Shown: positions 1 through 10,458 of the stretch, piece by piece | Layout of the letters: each line of letters opens with the position of its first letter | Position numbering within the stretch: position 1 is the stretch's first letter | Origin: Microthrixaceae bacterium | GTDB lineage: Bacteria > Actinomycetota > Acidimicrobiia > Acidimicrobiales > Microtrichaceae | Length of the DNA stretch: 64,000 nt | Direction: 5' to 3' | Assembly (NCBI GenBank): GCA_027493675.1 | Contig: JAOSKI010000012.1 | Location: forward strand, 1 to 64,000 | Notes under the pieces: model-generated | What the model was told of the DNA's origin: nothing | What the model saw: the letters and a program-made list of their open reading frames with translations, nothing else | The model's database searches: none | Translations under genes and position numbers: made by a program

Positions 1-766
1 TAGGTGGGGCGGGTCACCGCCGAGGCGATCCTCGCAGCGGTGCGTGACGGCCTGCGACTGGCCACGCTCATCGTGGTGCGTGGGGGCAGCGAACGTGCTT
101 TGAACCCGAAGAGGCTGCTCGCGTCGATGCCCTCGGCCTGCACGAGATGGCCGTGGCAGTGACCGTGGCGCTCTCGGTGGCGCCACAGCTGGTCGAGAGG
201 CTTAAGCATCCACCAGGGCGACGTCTGCGCAGGCGATGTGGGCAGGCGCATGCACCTGATAGCGACATGGTGGTTCCCGTCGCCACCGATGCGTTGACCG
301 CTACCACTGCTCGCTGCGGCCATGGACTCCACGTGGCCTCGGCCGCAGCGCCGCGGTGACGCCGGGGCCGGAGCGCCACGGCGGCTCTCCGCTGGAGCGC
401 TGATGGCGTTGTGTGTCGGCGCGCATACGCGTGGTGGACGCGCCTCGGTGCCGCCGGATGCTCGGAGGCCCCCGTTGGCACTGGGTGTGCTGTTCGCAGG
501 GCTCGCTGCGATCTTGGCGGGCCGGCGTGTCAGCCCCACCCGCTACCGAACGATCCATGGTCGACCCAGGAGTGGGTCGTTGGCGCTTGTGGGGTGCTGG
601 CCGCGGTGGGGATACTCTGGGCGGCGTCGCTGGACCCGGGTGCGCCTCAACCCGTCGACCACCAGCCTCACCTGGCCGCAGCTTGTCGCCGGTGGCGACC
701 CTGGCGGTGCTGGTGGGGGCCTTGCCGGCCGTGCTGGCCCCACCGGTGGCGGTGTCGGAGCCATGA
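1..766 (+). CDS. ecfT: ECF transporter T component (EcfT/CbiQ), 5' partial, frameshifted
   Basis: Integral membrane scaffold of an energy-coupling factor vitamin transporter, linking the S component to the ATPases. The signature is spread over three frames. The start of the window reads [20 protein letters not shown]; around 90-200 comes a stretch matching [20 protein letters not shown]; near 318 the MDSRG-like segment typical of CbiQ C-termini; and at 480-760 the hydrophobic tail [17 protein letters not shown]. The coding sequence ends at TGA 764-766, which overlaps the ATG of the ATPase gene (ATGA). The 5' end lies outside the window. The frame changes are most likely sequencing indels, because the protein remains recognisable on both sides. 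Substrate cannot be told from this subunit. Confidence 0.72.
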
Positions 767-2550
767 CGCCCGCGATCGTCTTCGAGCGTGTGTCCGGTCA
801 CCCTACGCGGGTGCGTCTCAGTCCGACCATCATCGATGTCGACCTGGAGGTTCCCGAAGGCGAGCTGTGTGTGGTGGTGGGGCCCACCGGGTCGGGAAAG
901 TCGACGCTGCTGGGCGCGATCAACGGCCTGGTACCGCACTTCACCGGAGGCACCCTGAGGGCTCGGTGGTCGTGGAGGGACGCCTGACCTCAGAGCACCA
1001 GCCAAGGGACCTGGCGGACGTGGTGGGTGTGGTGGGTCAGGATCCGCTGGCCGGGTTCCGTGACCGACGTGGTGGAGGACGAGCTCGCCTACGCGATGGA
1101 GCAGCTAGCGGTGCCGGCTGACGTGATGCGAAAGCGCCGTGGAGGAGACCCTCGACCTGCTCGGCATCGCGGAGCTGCGCCGTCGGGCGTTGGTGGACCT
1201 GTCGGGTGGTCAGCAACAGCGTGTGGCCATCGGCGCTGCGATCACAGCCCAACCACGGATCCTGGTGCTCGACGAGCCGACCTCGGCGCTGGATCCCACA
1301 GCAGCAGAGGAGGTGCTGACCGCGATCACCACGCCTGGTCCACGACCTCGGGGTGACCGTGGTGATGGCGGAGCACCGCCTGGAACGAGTCGTGCGGTAC
1401 GCGGACCGGGCGCTGGTCCTGAACAGCGACGGCACCGTCGAGTCGGGGCCGGTGGCGGAGATGCTGCGTGACAACCCGCTCGCCCCACCGGTGGTGCGCC
1501 TCAAGGCGCTTCTCGGGTGGTCACCCCTGCCGTTGTCGGTGCGCGATGCACGGCGGTCCCTCCCCCCCCTGCGGGACCTTGCAGCGTTGCCGACGCCCAC
1601 GGTCCCGGATGCACCCCAGGCGAGCCCGGGGATCAAGCTGAGCGGTCGCTCGCGGCAAGGGGGATCGTCGTGCGCCACGGATCGGCGGGGCAGGTCGTGG
1701 CTGTGCGTGATGTGGATGTGGACCTGCCTGCTGGAGAGGTGACCGCCCTCATGGGTCGCAACGGCTCGGGCAAGTCGTCGTTGCTGTGGGCATTGCAGGG
1801 CACGGGTCCCCGCCAAGCCGGCACCGTGGACGTGGGGGGCGGCGACCCTGGATCGTTGAGCCCGGGTGATGCCCGCCGGCTCGTGACCCTGGTCCCCCAG
1901 AGCCCGACCGACCTGCTGCCACCTCACCACCGTCGAGGGGGAGTGCGAGCGGGCCGATGCCGAGTCCGCAGCGCAGCGGGCACCTGCAGGTCGTGGCTGG
2001 AGCGGCTCGTGGAGGGTGTGGAGGGCGAGGCCAACCCTCGTGATCTGTCGAAGGGCAGCGCCTGGCACTCGCGTTGGCGGTCCAGCTCACGGGGAGCCCG
2101 CCGGTGGTCCTGCTCGACGAGCCGACCGGAAGCTCGACCACATGGCCAAGGAGCGCCTTGGCGCCGCGCTGCAGGAGTTGACCGGCAGGTCATGCCGTGG
2201 CGGTGGCCACCACGACGTGGAGTTCGTGGCGAGCTGGGCGGATCGGGTGCTGGTGATGGCACAGGGTGAGGTGGTGGCTCAGGGACCGACCGGTGGCGGT
2301 GGTGGTGGCGTCCGCCGCGTTCGCACCCCAGGTGGCGAAGGTGCTCTTCCCCGAGCCCTGGCTGACCGTCGAGCAGGTGGCCGACGCCATCGCCGGCCCC
2401 CATCCACCCCACCCCCAACCCCGCCCCCACCCCCCCCCCCCCCCCCCCCCCACCCCCACCCCACGATCTGTCCGGTGTGGGAACCGAGCTCGCGCCCCAC
2501 ACCGGACAGATCGGCGTGGTTCGCAGCAAGGTGAGGGCGGAGGAACGTGA
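763..2550 (+). CDS. ECF transporter double ATP-binding protein (two NBDs), frameshifted
   Basis: Cytoplasmic ATPase of the ECF transporter with two ABC domains in one chain, as is common in actinobacterial ECF systems. NBD1: Walker [13 protein letters not shown] near 885-920, signature [14 protein letters not shown] near 1198-1240, Walker [13 protein letters not shown] near 1258-1295, and the H-loop [11 protein letters not shown] near 1357. NBD2: Walker [12 protein letters not shown] near 1757, Q-loop VPQSPTDLL near 1892, a damaged signature near 2040, and [19 protein letters not shown] near 2211-2265. At least six frameshifts interrupt it. The 3' end is uncertain because a poly-C tract and a hairpin fall before the nominal TGA (2548-2550), which overlaps the next gene's GTG. 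A stop nearer 2400 is equally possible. Confidence 0.75.
2403..2462 (+). repeat. C-homopolymer-rich tract
   Basis: Sixty bases that are almost entirely C, with a few A, including one run of more than ten C. It sits between the last recognisable codons of the ECF ATPase and the long hairpin. Its length is unlikely to be called correctly, so any reading frame crossing it is unreliable. Confidence 0.8.
2464..2513. terminator. Long perfect intergenic hairpin
   Basis: An 18-bp perfect inverted repeat (2464-2481 with 2496-2513; arm CGATCTGTCCGGTGTGGG) around a 14-base loop. No T-run follows. It lies between the ECF ATPase and the S component, so in this operon it may act as a processing or stability element rather than a terminator. 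Comparable long hairpins occur at 55672 and 60653. Confidence 0.5.
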
Positions 2551-3369
2551 AGACGGCTGGTGACGGCTCAGTCGTGAGGCTCAGGTGGGCTTCGGTGGTG
2601 TCGCTCCGGTCTCGCCGGCGCGCTGGGGTTGGTCATGTTCCTGTGGCCCCTGGTGCTCACCCCGGGTGCCGACCAGACCTCCCGCACGGACGCCCCGTGG
2701 CTGTTCGTGGTGATCCTCCCCCGGTTGCCCTGGGGGTCGTCCTGGCCGAGATCACCGCGGTGGCATCGACACCAAGGCGATCGCAATGCTCGGCGTGTTG
2801 ACCGCGATGGGAGCAGCGCTGCGCCCGGTGGGGCCGGTGTGCCGGTCTCGAGACGGTCTCTTCCTGCTCGTGCTCGCCGGCCGGGTCTACGGCGTGGGGT
2901 TCGGGTTCGTGCTCGGGGTACGACCATGTTCACCTCGGCGATCCTGACCGGTGGGGTGGGTCCGTGGTTGCCGTTCCAGATGCTCGCTGCGGGATGGTCG
3001 GGCCTGGGTGCGGGTCTGTTGCCCGGTCGGGCATCGGGGAGGCCCGCCGGCCGCGCCGAGATCGCGATGCTGGCCGCCTACGGGGCGTTCTGCGCCTATG
3101 CGTACGGCTTCTTGTTGAACCTGTGGTTCTGGCCGTGGGCCATCGGTGCCGAACACCGAGTTGAGCTTCAGTGGCCGGTGCGTCGGTGATCGGAGAACCT
3201 CCACCGGTTCCTGCTGTTCACCGTGGCCAGCTCGACGCTCGGTTGGGACACGGGCCGTGCGATCACCAACGTGGTGGCGATCGTGGTGCTGGGCCCCGCG
3301 GTGTTGACGGTGTTGCGCAGGGCCCATCGCCGTGGCGCCTTCGGCGCTGCGGTCGAGTTCGTCGCCTGA
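2547..3369 (+). CDS. ECF transporter S component (vitamin-binding membrane protein), frameshifted
   Basis: Substrate-specific membrane subunit of the ECF transporter. Start GTG 2547 is supported by a strong ribosome-binding site (GGAGGAA, 2539-2545). Recognisable segments across frames are GLVMFLWPLVLTPG (about 2630), VLAEIT (about 2739), AMLGVLTAMGAALRPVGP (about 2783), FTSAILTGGVGPWLPFQMLA (about 2930), LAAYGAFCAYAYGFLLNLWF (about 3070) and a C-terminal membrane segment ending at TGA 3367-3369. The TGGVGPWLPFQM region is typical of the actinobacterial S components that sit beside a double ATPase. A cobalamin-type substrate has been predicted for some relatives, but specificity here is inference. 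Confidence 0.7.
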
Positions 3370-3433
3370 GCAGGTCTCCTCGGCGGATTCGGCCTCGCCG
3401 TGCCATTGGTACCCCGATCGGGCGCCGTGGGGC

Positions 3434-3439
3434 ATACAA
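3434..3439 (+). promoter_or_regulatory. Candidate -10 box upstream of leader ORF
   Basis: TACAAT lies 10 bases before the leader ATG at 3449, giving an almost leaderless transcript start. No convincing -35 box is visible at 16-18 bp spacing. Confidence 0.35.
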
Positions 3440-3448
3440 TCAGGAACC

Positions 3449-3502
3449 ATGTCGTTGATGCCCCGGGTGCCCGTCGCCCCACCCCGGCCCAAGCAGTGGT
3501 GA
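3449..3502 (+). CDS. Putative 17-residue leader peptide upstream of leuB
   Basis: A short ORF reading MSLMPRVPVAPPRPKQW and ending in TGA, preceded by AGGAA (3442-3446). Directly downstream are a GC hairpin (3511-3532) and an intrinsic terminator (3539-3565), and then leuB. The arrangement of leader ORF, hairpin, terminator and amino acid biosynthesis gene resembles transcription attenuation. The peptide is rich in Pro, Val and Arg rather than a run of Leu, so a classical leucine-codon mechanism is not obvious. It could be a chance ORF in the trailer of the ECF operon. Confidence 0.35.
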   Translation: MSLMPRVPVAPPRPKQW

Positions 3503-3510
3503 TTCCCTAG

Positions 3511-3532
3511 CGCACGCCGTTGGTGGCGTGCG
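3511..3532 (+). promoter_or_regulatory. Hairpin between leader ORF and terminator
   Basis: CGCACGCC (3511-3518) pairs perfectly with GGCGTGCG (3525-3532) around a 6-base loop. It begins eight bases after the leader stop codon, where a pause or anti-terminator hairpin would be expected in an attenuator. Confidence 0.45.
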
Positions 3533-3538
3533 CTGATG

Positions 3539-3565
3539 ACCGTCCCTCGGGGACGGTTTTCTTTT
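3539..3565 (+). terminator. Rho-independent terminator
   Basis: ACCGTCCC (3539-3546) pairs with GGGACGGT (3550-3557), followed immediately by a T-rich tail (TTTCTTTT). It is the most canonical intrinsic terminator in the window. It either ends the ECF operon or is the attenuator of leuB. Confidence 0.7.
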
Positions 3566-3571
3566 GCCTCG

Positions 3572-4649
3572 GTGCAACTCCACTCCACCGGGTGTGACGA
3601 GGCAGAATCGATCGACCCAACAGACAGGACGAACCAGGACACGACCCATCGGATCGGTGTGATCGGCGGAGACGGGATCGGCCCCGAGGTGACCGAGCAG
3701 GCGCTGCGTGCTGGAGGCCACCGGTGTCGATCACCAGCTCACCCACTACGACCTGGGCGCCCACCGGTTCCTCGAGGACGGTACCGTGCTGCCCGACGAG
3801 GTCATGGAGCAGTGGCGTGGCCTCGACGCGATCCTTCTCGGCGGTCGGCGACCCGGCTCCAGGGTGGCGGCGGCCCGCCGGGCTGGTCGGAGCGGGATCC
3901 TGCTGCGGATGCGATTCGAGTTGGACCAGTACATCAACCTGCGCCCGTTCCGCCTCACCGGCCGGGTCGACCTCGAAGTGGTCCGAGAGAACACCGAGGG
4001 GACCCTACGCCGGCGAGGGCGGGTTCCTGCGCAAGGGCACCCCGCACGAGATCGCCACGCAGGGTTCGGTCAACACCCGCATGGGGGTCGAGCGGTGCGT
4101 GCGTTTCGCCTTCGAGCGGGCGTCGCGCACCGAACGCCGCCAACTCCATCTGGTTCACAAGAAGAACGTGCTCACATTCGCAGGCGACCTGTGGCAGCGG
4201 GTCTTCGACGAGGTGGCCGCCGAGTATCCGCAGGTCTCCACCGGTTATGACCACATCGATGCGGCGTGCATCCACTTCGTGGAGCGCCCCGAGCGCTACG
4301 ACGTGATCGTCACCGACAACCTCTTCGGGGACATCCTCACCGACCTGGGCGGCGCGGTGTCGGGGGTGTGGGGTTCGCGGCATCGGCGAACCTGAACCCC
4401 GACCGCACCGGTCCGTCGATGTTCGAGCCGGTGCACGGCACCCCCCCCGACATCGTGGGACAGGACAAGGCCAACCCGGTGGCCGCGATCGTCTCGCTGG
4501 GACTCATGCTCGAAGCGCTCGGCGAGGCCGAGGAGGCGGCTGCGGTGGCAGCGGCATGCGACAGGCCCGAGCGCTACGAAGGTTCGACCACCGAGATCGG
4601 ATCAGCGGTGGCCGAAGCGGTGGCTACCGCGATGGTGAACACCCACTGA
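3572..4649 (+). CDS. leuB: 3-isopropylmalate dehydrogenase, frameshifted
   Basis: Catalyses NAD-dependent oxidative decarboxylation of 3-isopropylmalate in leucine synthesis (cytoplasm). The N-terminus reads [20 protein letters not shown] (from about 3650). Further signatures are [38 protein letters not shown], the active-site region [35 protein letters not shown] and [20 protein letters not shown]. Frameshifts fall near 3710, 3845, 4005 and 4370. GTG 3572 is the nearest in-frame start; alternatively the ACG at 3641 is a miscalled ATG. The stop is TGA 4647-4649. It is followed by ilvE and cimA in the same direction, consistent with a branched-chain amino acid operon. Confidence 0.85.
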
Positions 4650-4754
4650 GGACACGAACAACATGAGAACAGCCGTGGTGGGGCGCCAGGCCCCGGCGCC
4701 ACGGCAGAGGCGGAGACACCACACAGCAGCCGGGTGCCCGCCGGGAAGGAAGAG

Positions 4755-5665
4755 ATGCCCATCACACCCACAGCGAACATCTGGATGAACGGCGAGCTCG
4801 TGCCGTGGGAGCAGGCGACCACGCACGTGCTCACCCACACGCTGCACTACGGCACCGGGGTGTTCGAAGGCATCCGTGCCTATGAGACGGCGGACGGTCC
4901 CGGGGTGTTCCGCCTGACCGAGCACATGGAGCGACTGCACGCCTCGGCGAAGATCATGATGATGGACCTGCCGTACTCGGTCGCCGAGCTGGTCGCAGCG
5001 ACCAAGGAGGTCGTGGCCGACTCGGGGCTGCCGAGCTGCTACATCCGCCCGATCGCCTACTACGGCTACGGCGAGATGGGCCTCAACACCCTGTCGTGCT
5101 CGGTGGACGTCGCGATCGCGTGCTGGCCCTGGGGCGCCTACCTGGGCGACGGCGCGCTCCAAGGGTTCGGATGAAGACGAGCTCCTGGAAGCGCCACGAG
5201 CACAACACCATGCCGCCGTCGTCGAAGACCACCGGCAACTACGTCAACTCGTCGCTCGCGAAGGTCGAGGCGCTCAAGGCGGGCTACGACGAGGCGATCA
5301 TGTTGAACCAGGCCGGTCTGGTTTCGGGTGCACCGGTGAGAACATCTTCGTGGCCCGTCACGGACGCCTCGTGACGCCGCCGCCGGCGGCCAGGGCGCTC
5401 GAGGGCATCACCCAGAGCACGGTCACCGCGATCGCGGCCGACCACGGCATCGAGGTCGTCGTGGGCGACCTGGCGCGCTCGGACGTGTACGTCGCGGACG
5501 AGATGTTCGTGTGGCACTGCGGCGGAGGTGAGCGCGGTCAACTCCGTCGACGACCGTGACCTGCCGTGCCCCGGCGCGATGACCGCCACCATCGCCGCCG
5601 ACTACGCCCGCTGTGTGCGCGGCGAGCTGCCCAGGTACTCCGAGTGGGTGGAGCTGGTCTCGTGA
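4755..5665 (+). CDS. ilvE: Branched-chain amino acid aminotransferase, frameshifted
   Basis: PLP-dependent class IV aminotransferase that interconverts Val, Leu and Ile with their 2-keto acids. ATG 4755 follows an AAGGAAGAG ribosome-binding site. Signatures: WMNGELVPWEQATTHVLTHT, LHYGTGVFEGIRAYE, the PLP lysine region TTGNYVNSSLAKVEA, DEAIMLNQAGLVS, GENIFVARHGRLVTPP and EGITQSTVTAIAADHG. Frameshifts lie near 5165, 5330 and 5515. The end (SEWVELVS) overlaps the GTG of cimA by four bases (GTGA), which indicates translational coupling. Confidence 0.87.
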
Positions 5666-7280
5666 CCGTCTCGGGCCTGCCCGAGGTGGAAGCGGTGCCG
5701 GGTGCCCCCGACTCGGTGGAGGTCTTCGACACCACGCTGCGTGACGGTTCGCAGTTCGAGGGGATCTCGCTGACCGTCGAGGACAAGTTGCGGGTGGCCG
5801 AGCAGCTCGACTGGTTGGGTGTCGACTGGATCGAGGGCGGCTACCCGCAGGCGAACCCGAAGGACGCCGAGTTCTTCAGGCGTGCCGCCGCCGGTGAGCT
5901 GGAGCTCTCCACCTCCACGCTGGTGGCCTTCGGCTCCACACGCCGCACCAAGGGCAGGGTCGACGACGACCCGACGCTGCGGGCACTCGTCGAGGCAGGC
6001 ACCTCCGTGGTGTGCATCGTCGGCAAGAGCTCAGAGTTCCACGTCACCGAGGCGCTGCGGACCACCCTCGAAGAGGTGTGGCGATGATGCGCGAGTCCGT
6101 GGAGTTCCTGGCGGCATCAGGGCTTCGGGTGCTCTTCGACGCCGAGCACTTCTTCGACGGCTACAAGGTGGACCCGGCCTATTCGTTGTCGGTGCTCGAA
6201 GCGGGGGCCATGGCGCTTGCCGGAACTGGTGCTATGGCGACACCAACGGCGGCAGCCTGCCGCACGAGGTGCAGCGCATCACCACCGGAGTTCGTGTCGT
6301 ACTTCGAGAGTTTCGAATCGGCATCACGCCAGAACGACACCCGGATGTACGGTATCCACTTGCCGTAATACGCCAGTTGTCGGGGGCGTCACATTGCGCG
6401 GGGCAGCGTCAGCGGCTCGGCGAACGCACGAGGAAACGCCAGCCTGATAGCCAGTCATCCGGACCTCACCACTTTCAAGATGAGTGTGGCGACCCTGCCC
6501 GAGGACGTGGAGCGCCTCTGGCAGTGAGCCGCCACGTGGCGGAGCTCGTGAACCTACCGCCACCCTGCGGACCCCTATAGTGGGACTCGAGTTCGCTGAG
6601 GGCCTGCCACCTCGGCGCTGGCCGAACTGGGCGGTGCGACCTGACGACGTCGACCCCTGCGGTGGGTAGGCAACCACACCGGGTGGTCGTGTGGACCTGG
6701 GTGAGCGCGCGAGCATCGGAATGAGCCACAAAGGTTCGGTGTCGAGCATCGACGAGCGTGACGCAGCCGGAGCATCCCGAACGCTGTGGCGGGCTCGAGG
6801 AGCGCAGGGTACGTCTTCCGGGAAGCGGCGATGCGTCATTGGAGCTGCTGATGCGAGGCGATCGGCTGGCGCTGATACTTCCGACTTGGGGCTACCGGGT
6901 ATCAACTACCACGCGAGGGCGACGTGTCGCCCACCTCAGGCTCTATCGATCTGGCGACCGAGGCCACGATCAGGTGTAGGTGGGAGGCAGGCGCATAGGC
7001 GCGGTGAGGGCAACGGCCCGGTCGCGCGCTCGACGAGGCTCTGCGAGGCGCTCGGCAGGGCGGTGGCCGGCACTGGAGCATCACGCCTGACCGATTTCAG
7101 GGTCGGGTCTCGTCATTGGTTACCGGGCCCGGTGCCGCCATTACCGCGGCGGTTGTGAGGTGCTCGCGGAACCACCAACGGTTCGCACATGGACCACGAT
7201 CAAGGTGTCGCCGGGTGTGATCGAGGTACGTGGGAGGCGCTGGTGAATGGCATCGTCTACGGACTGCTGCACGACGAGCT
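5662..7280 (+). CDS. cimA: Citramalate synthase (CimA family), heavily frameshifted
   Basis: Condenses acetyl-CoA with pyruvate to (R)-citramalate, a threonine-independent entry to isoleucine synthesis. The HMGL-like catalytic half is clear: VEVFDTTLRDGSQFEGISLT, DWLGVDWIEGGYPQANPKD, VVCIVGKSSEFHVTEALRTT and FLAASGLRVLFDAEHFFDGY, followed by CDTNGG near 6235. After about 6340 the frame breaks repeatedly and includes stops. Fragments still match the family: KMSVATLPEDVERL, SRHVAELVNLP, ASIGM, LELLMR, EGNGPVA, TDFRV and finally a tail ending WEALVNGIVYGLLH near 7278. Whether the 3' half is truly decayed or only poorly sequenced cannot be decided here. The order after leuB and ilvE supports the isoleucine role. 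Confidence 0.78.
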
Positions 7281-7859
7281 GTACTTGAGTAGGTTGAACG
7301 CCGATGGAGTTTTCCTCAAAGCGTTCGAAGGTCCCGCCACCAAAGGTCGTTCCTATTCGTCGCCGCCGAGGGCGTCCAAGCGTCGTAGCGGGCGGACCGG
7401 CCGCCGAGCTGTCAGGTATTAACCCGGGGACGATCGCCTCGGTGTCCACGGGGCCCGGTCGGGTGCGCGGTGACCCTGGCCGCTTCGCGCTCGTTGCAGC
7501 TGCACGAAGGCGAATCGACCTCCACGTGGCTGGGCTGGAGCGGCCAAGTATCGCCATGAAGCGCGCAGCGTTGTTAAATGGGCGCCGGTGGCAAAGGACG
7601 TTGAGATCGGCCTGACCCCTGTGGGGCTCCTCGACGCAGGCGCACCCGAGAACTGGTAAAGTCGGTGAGGAGAGGGGTGGTTCGAGGAGATCCAGACCAG
7701 GCACTTTTACGATGGATCGCAGGGTCGCCGACGTGGTGTCCCACGAACTGCCTGTAAAGTCGAGCCCGGGGAGATCAGGCCGCCCACACGGCTGACTGGG
7801 GCAGGGGGCTGTCTGACCTCACCGTCGTGCGGCGCCGTGCAGCCTGAGGGGCCAGCATC
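7281..7859. other. Intergenic or unreadable stretch
   Basis: About 580 bases between the cimA tail and the end of the minus-strand transpeptidase gene. Several mid-size ORFs exist in both directions, but none carries a motif that I recognise. Base quality appears poor in this neighbourhood, so a damaged gene cannot be excluded. Confidence 0.4.
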
Positions 7860-8900
7860 TGAGGTGCGCCGGTGGCTCTGTGGCGCAGACTCCACCTGGG
7901 TGCCGAGCGGCAGCTCGTCGTTGAGCTGCGTGATCACCCCGTTGGGCATCCGATGGCACCCGTTGGAAGCCGCCCGGACAAGCAGATCCGGACGGCTGGT
8001 GCCGTGTATCGCTATCACCGCACACCGCCGTCGGAAGGAGTCGGCTTGCCTGGCTGTAAGTTGCCCAACGGGGGAGGAGAAGGGGCCGTAGTAGCCGCTG
8101 GGGACGTCGTCGGACTTGTCGGCATATGAAGCGTCCGGTCGGGAGTGCGGCGGAGTCACGGCCCACGACCACCGGTGTCGACGATCTCCTGGTTCCCGAG
8201 CCACCAGGTGGCGGTCAGAGACGTCGAGCCTCCATCCTGAAGTTGTGCCTCGAGCAATTAGCAGTTCAGGTCCACGTACCGGGCGCCGTTGGTCGAATCA
8301 GATCAGCACCGGCCCAGTTGCCGTTGCTCCGAACACCAACACGGTGAAGGGCCCATCGAAGGGGGTGGTTGGTGAAGGTCCACCCGGTCGGGGTCTTGTA
8401 GCGGGCCCCCGAAGGGGTAGTCTCCTGAGGTCGGGGTTTGTCGAACTCGGCCTGCGAAGCGGGCATCCGGGCATCCCAGGTGACCACCGGCTTGGCCGAC
8501 TCCCATTCGGGTGGTGGCTTCTCCCAGACGGCCACCTCGGTGACCTGGCTATGTCGCCACCGATTGATGACGCCGGGCGCGCCCTGGGCGCGGTAGGTGG
8601 TGGTGACTTCTCGGTCGTGGGTGGTCGGTGTCGTGGGGGAGGCTCCCGAACCCCTGAAGACCGCCCATCCCAGACCGCCCAGCAACACGACTGCCGCGAC
8701 GGCCGCGATCACCCGTTGGCAGGTAGGCCGAAGCGACGCTCCTCATCAGGTGCGTCAGGGTCCCGTCCTCGCTGTCGGGCGCTGTGTCAGTTCATCGGTG
8801 GATTTTCCTCGCGGTGGGCCCGTCGGCGTCGGGAGGCCTGCGGCGCCGGGAGACCTGTCGTCAGGGGTGTTGTCGGGGCGGAGTTGTCGTCGTCAGTCAT
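7860..8900 (-). CDS. L,D-transpeptidase (YkuD family), frameshifted
   Basis: Periplasmic or wall-bound enzyme that makes 3-3 cross-links in peptidoglycan. Reading right to left: a possible start MTDDDNSAPTT at 8900, a membrane anchor IAAVAAVVLLGGLGWAVF (8710-8655), then GAPGVINRWRHSQVTEVAVW and KPRPQETTPSG. The catalytic domain follows, with PSGYYGPF near 8095, IAIHGTSRPDLL near 8005 and the SxGCxRM box, seen as SNGC-HRMPN, near 7960-7930, then NDELPLGTQVE. The residue after the catalytic Cys is His where Ile is usual. Several frameshifts occur. The stop is uncertain and the 7860 end is approximate. Confidence 0.62.
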
Positions 8901-9028
8901 GGGGGAGGTCTCAGGGGTCGGCTCCGATGATGGGAACCGAGGATCGCGGCGGCAATGTGCCTGCTCGTCGGGCCGCAGCGGCATCGAGCAGTTCTGCTCC
9001 ACGGTGTGGGCCCTGTAGCCCGCGTCGC

Positions 9029-10430
9029 GTGTCCGGAACCCGCACGTGTCCGCTGCGCCCCGCACCCACCGGGTACCTGCACCCCGGCAGCGCCTCTGCA
9101 CGGCCCTTGTTCAACTGATGGCAGCGAAGTCGATGGCGCGGTGGCGAGTTCCTGTTGCGCATCGAGGACACCGACGTAGAACGGTCCCGCCAGAGATGAT
9201 CGACGTGATCCTGGTGGTGCTGAGCTGGCTGGGCTCGACTGGGTTTTAGCCCGGCGGGTGCGCCAGTCCGACTTAGCGACGCCCACTGCGCCGCGGGTCG
9301 AGCAACTGGTCGTTGCCGGTACGCCTACTGGTCCACCCCGGTGCTGCCCGGAGGAGCGCGCGAAAGAACGGGTGGAGCGCTCACGACCCGGCGACTGACC
9401 TGCACCCGGGAACCAGAAGGGAGCGCGCTCTTGGCTCAGGTGGCCCCACGAGGGCACCACGTCGTTCACCGACCTGATACGCGGCGAGGTGAGCTTCGAC
9501 AACGAGACCCTCGAGGACTTCGTGATAGCGAGGGCCGACGGCAGCCCCACGTTCTTCCTAGCCAACTGCGTGGACGATGAGCAGATGGGTGTCACCCACG
9601 TGATCCGTGGCGAGGACCTCCTGAACGTGACGCCCAAGCAGCTGCTGTTGCGTGCTGCGCTGGGGTTCACCACCGAGCAGACGCAGGCCCACCTGCCGCT
9701 CATCGTCAACGAGCAGCGCAAGAAGCTCTCCAAGCGCCGTGACGACGTGTCGCTGCTCGACTACCGGGACCGTGGGTTACCTGCCGGACGCGATGTTCAA
9801 CTACCTGGCCCTGCTGGGCTGGGGCCCACCGAGGGCGACGAGGTCCGCACCGATGCCCGTGAGGCGTTCCCGGCGATGTTCGACGTGTCCCACATCAACG
9901 CGGCGCCCGCGGGTTCGACCCGGCGAAGCTGCGCCACGTCAACGCCGAGCACCTGCTTGCGTTGTCGGTGCCTGAGCTGACCGAACTCGCCAGGCCCCTA
10001 CATAGCCGAACAGCCGTGGGCTGCCCGGTTCGACGCGGACCGATTCGCGGGGATCGCAACGGACGTGCAGGCCGCGTCGAGACGCTCTCGGAGGTGCCCG
10101 GGTGCGTCGAGTTCCTGTTCCTGGCAGAGCCCCGGATCGTGGAGGGCCGACTGGGACAAGGCCATGACCGCCGATGCCCCGGCGTGGCTCGACGCGGTCG
10201 TCGCCGGGTTGGGCGAGTGGGACTTCGACGCCGAGGTCCTCCACGAGCGCACGTTCGCTCTGGCCGAGGAGCTCGGGGCCAACCGCCGCAAGTTCCAGGC
10301 CCCCATCGCGGCGCTCACCGGCAGCCGGGTCGGCCTGCCGCTGTTCGAGTCGATGGTGGCGCTGGGGAGCGACGAGGGCCTGGCGCGCCTTGCCGGCGCG
10401 CGGCGGCGTCTGGAGCGGACCGACGTCTGA
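9029..10430 (+). CDS. gltX: Glutamyl-tRNA synthetase, frameshifted
   Basis: Charges tRNA-Glu (and, in most actinobacteria, tRNA-Gln before amidation). The start is probably GTG 9029 (VSGT then RVRFAP-like). Signatures: the class I HIGH-equivalent region in damaged form near 9065, [15 protein letters not shown] near 9148-9190, [60 protein letters not shown] (KLSKR is the KMSKS-equivalent loop), [16 protein letters not shown], and the C-terminal anticodon-binding part ending RLERTDV. Frameshifts fall near 9110, 9200-9430, 9775, 9910, 10010 and 10150. This is normally an essential gene, so the breaks are best read as sequence errors. tRNA-Gln and tRNA-Glu lie 0.7 kb downstream. Confidence 0.85.
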
Positions 10431-10458
10431 GCGCTGCGACTCCAGGGAGGAGGACCCG

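Noticed and set aside
2190-2550. Pro-rich and Gly-rich proteins over the poly-C tract
   Set aside because: They are pure translations of a C homopolymer region with uncertain length. No domain is present, and codon use reflects the tract only.
9029-10430. Programmed ribosomal frameshifting in gltX and leuB
   Set aside because: There are too many shifts in both directions at unrelated sites, without slippery sequence and pseudoknot pattern. Sequence error is simpler.
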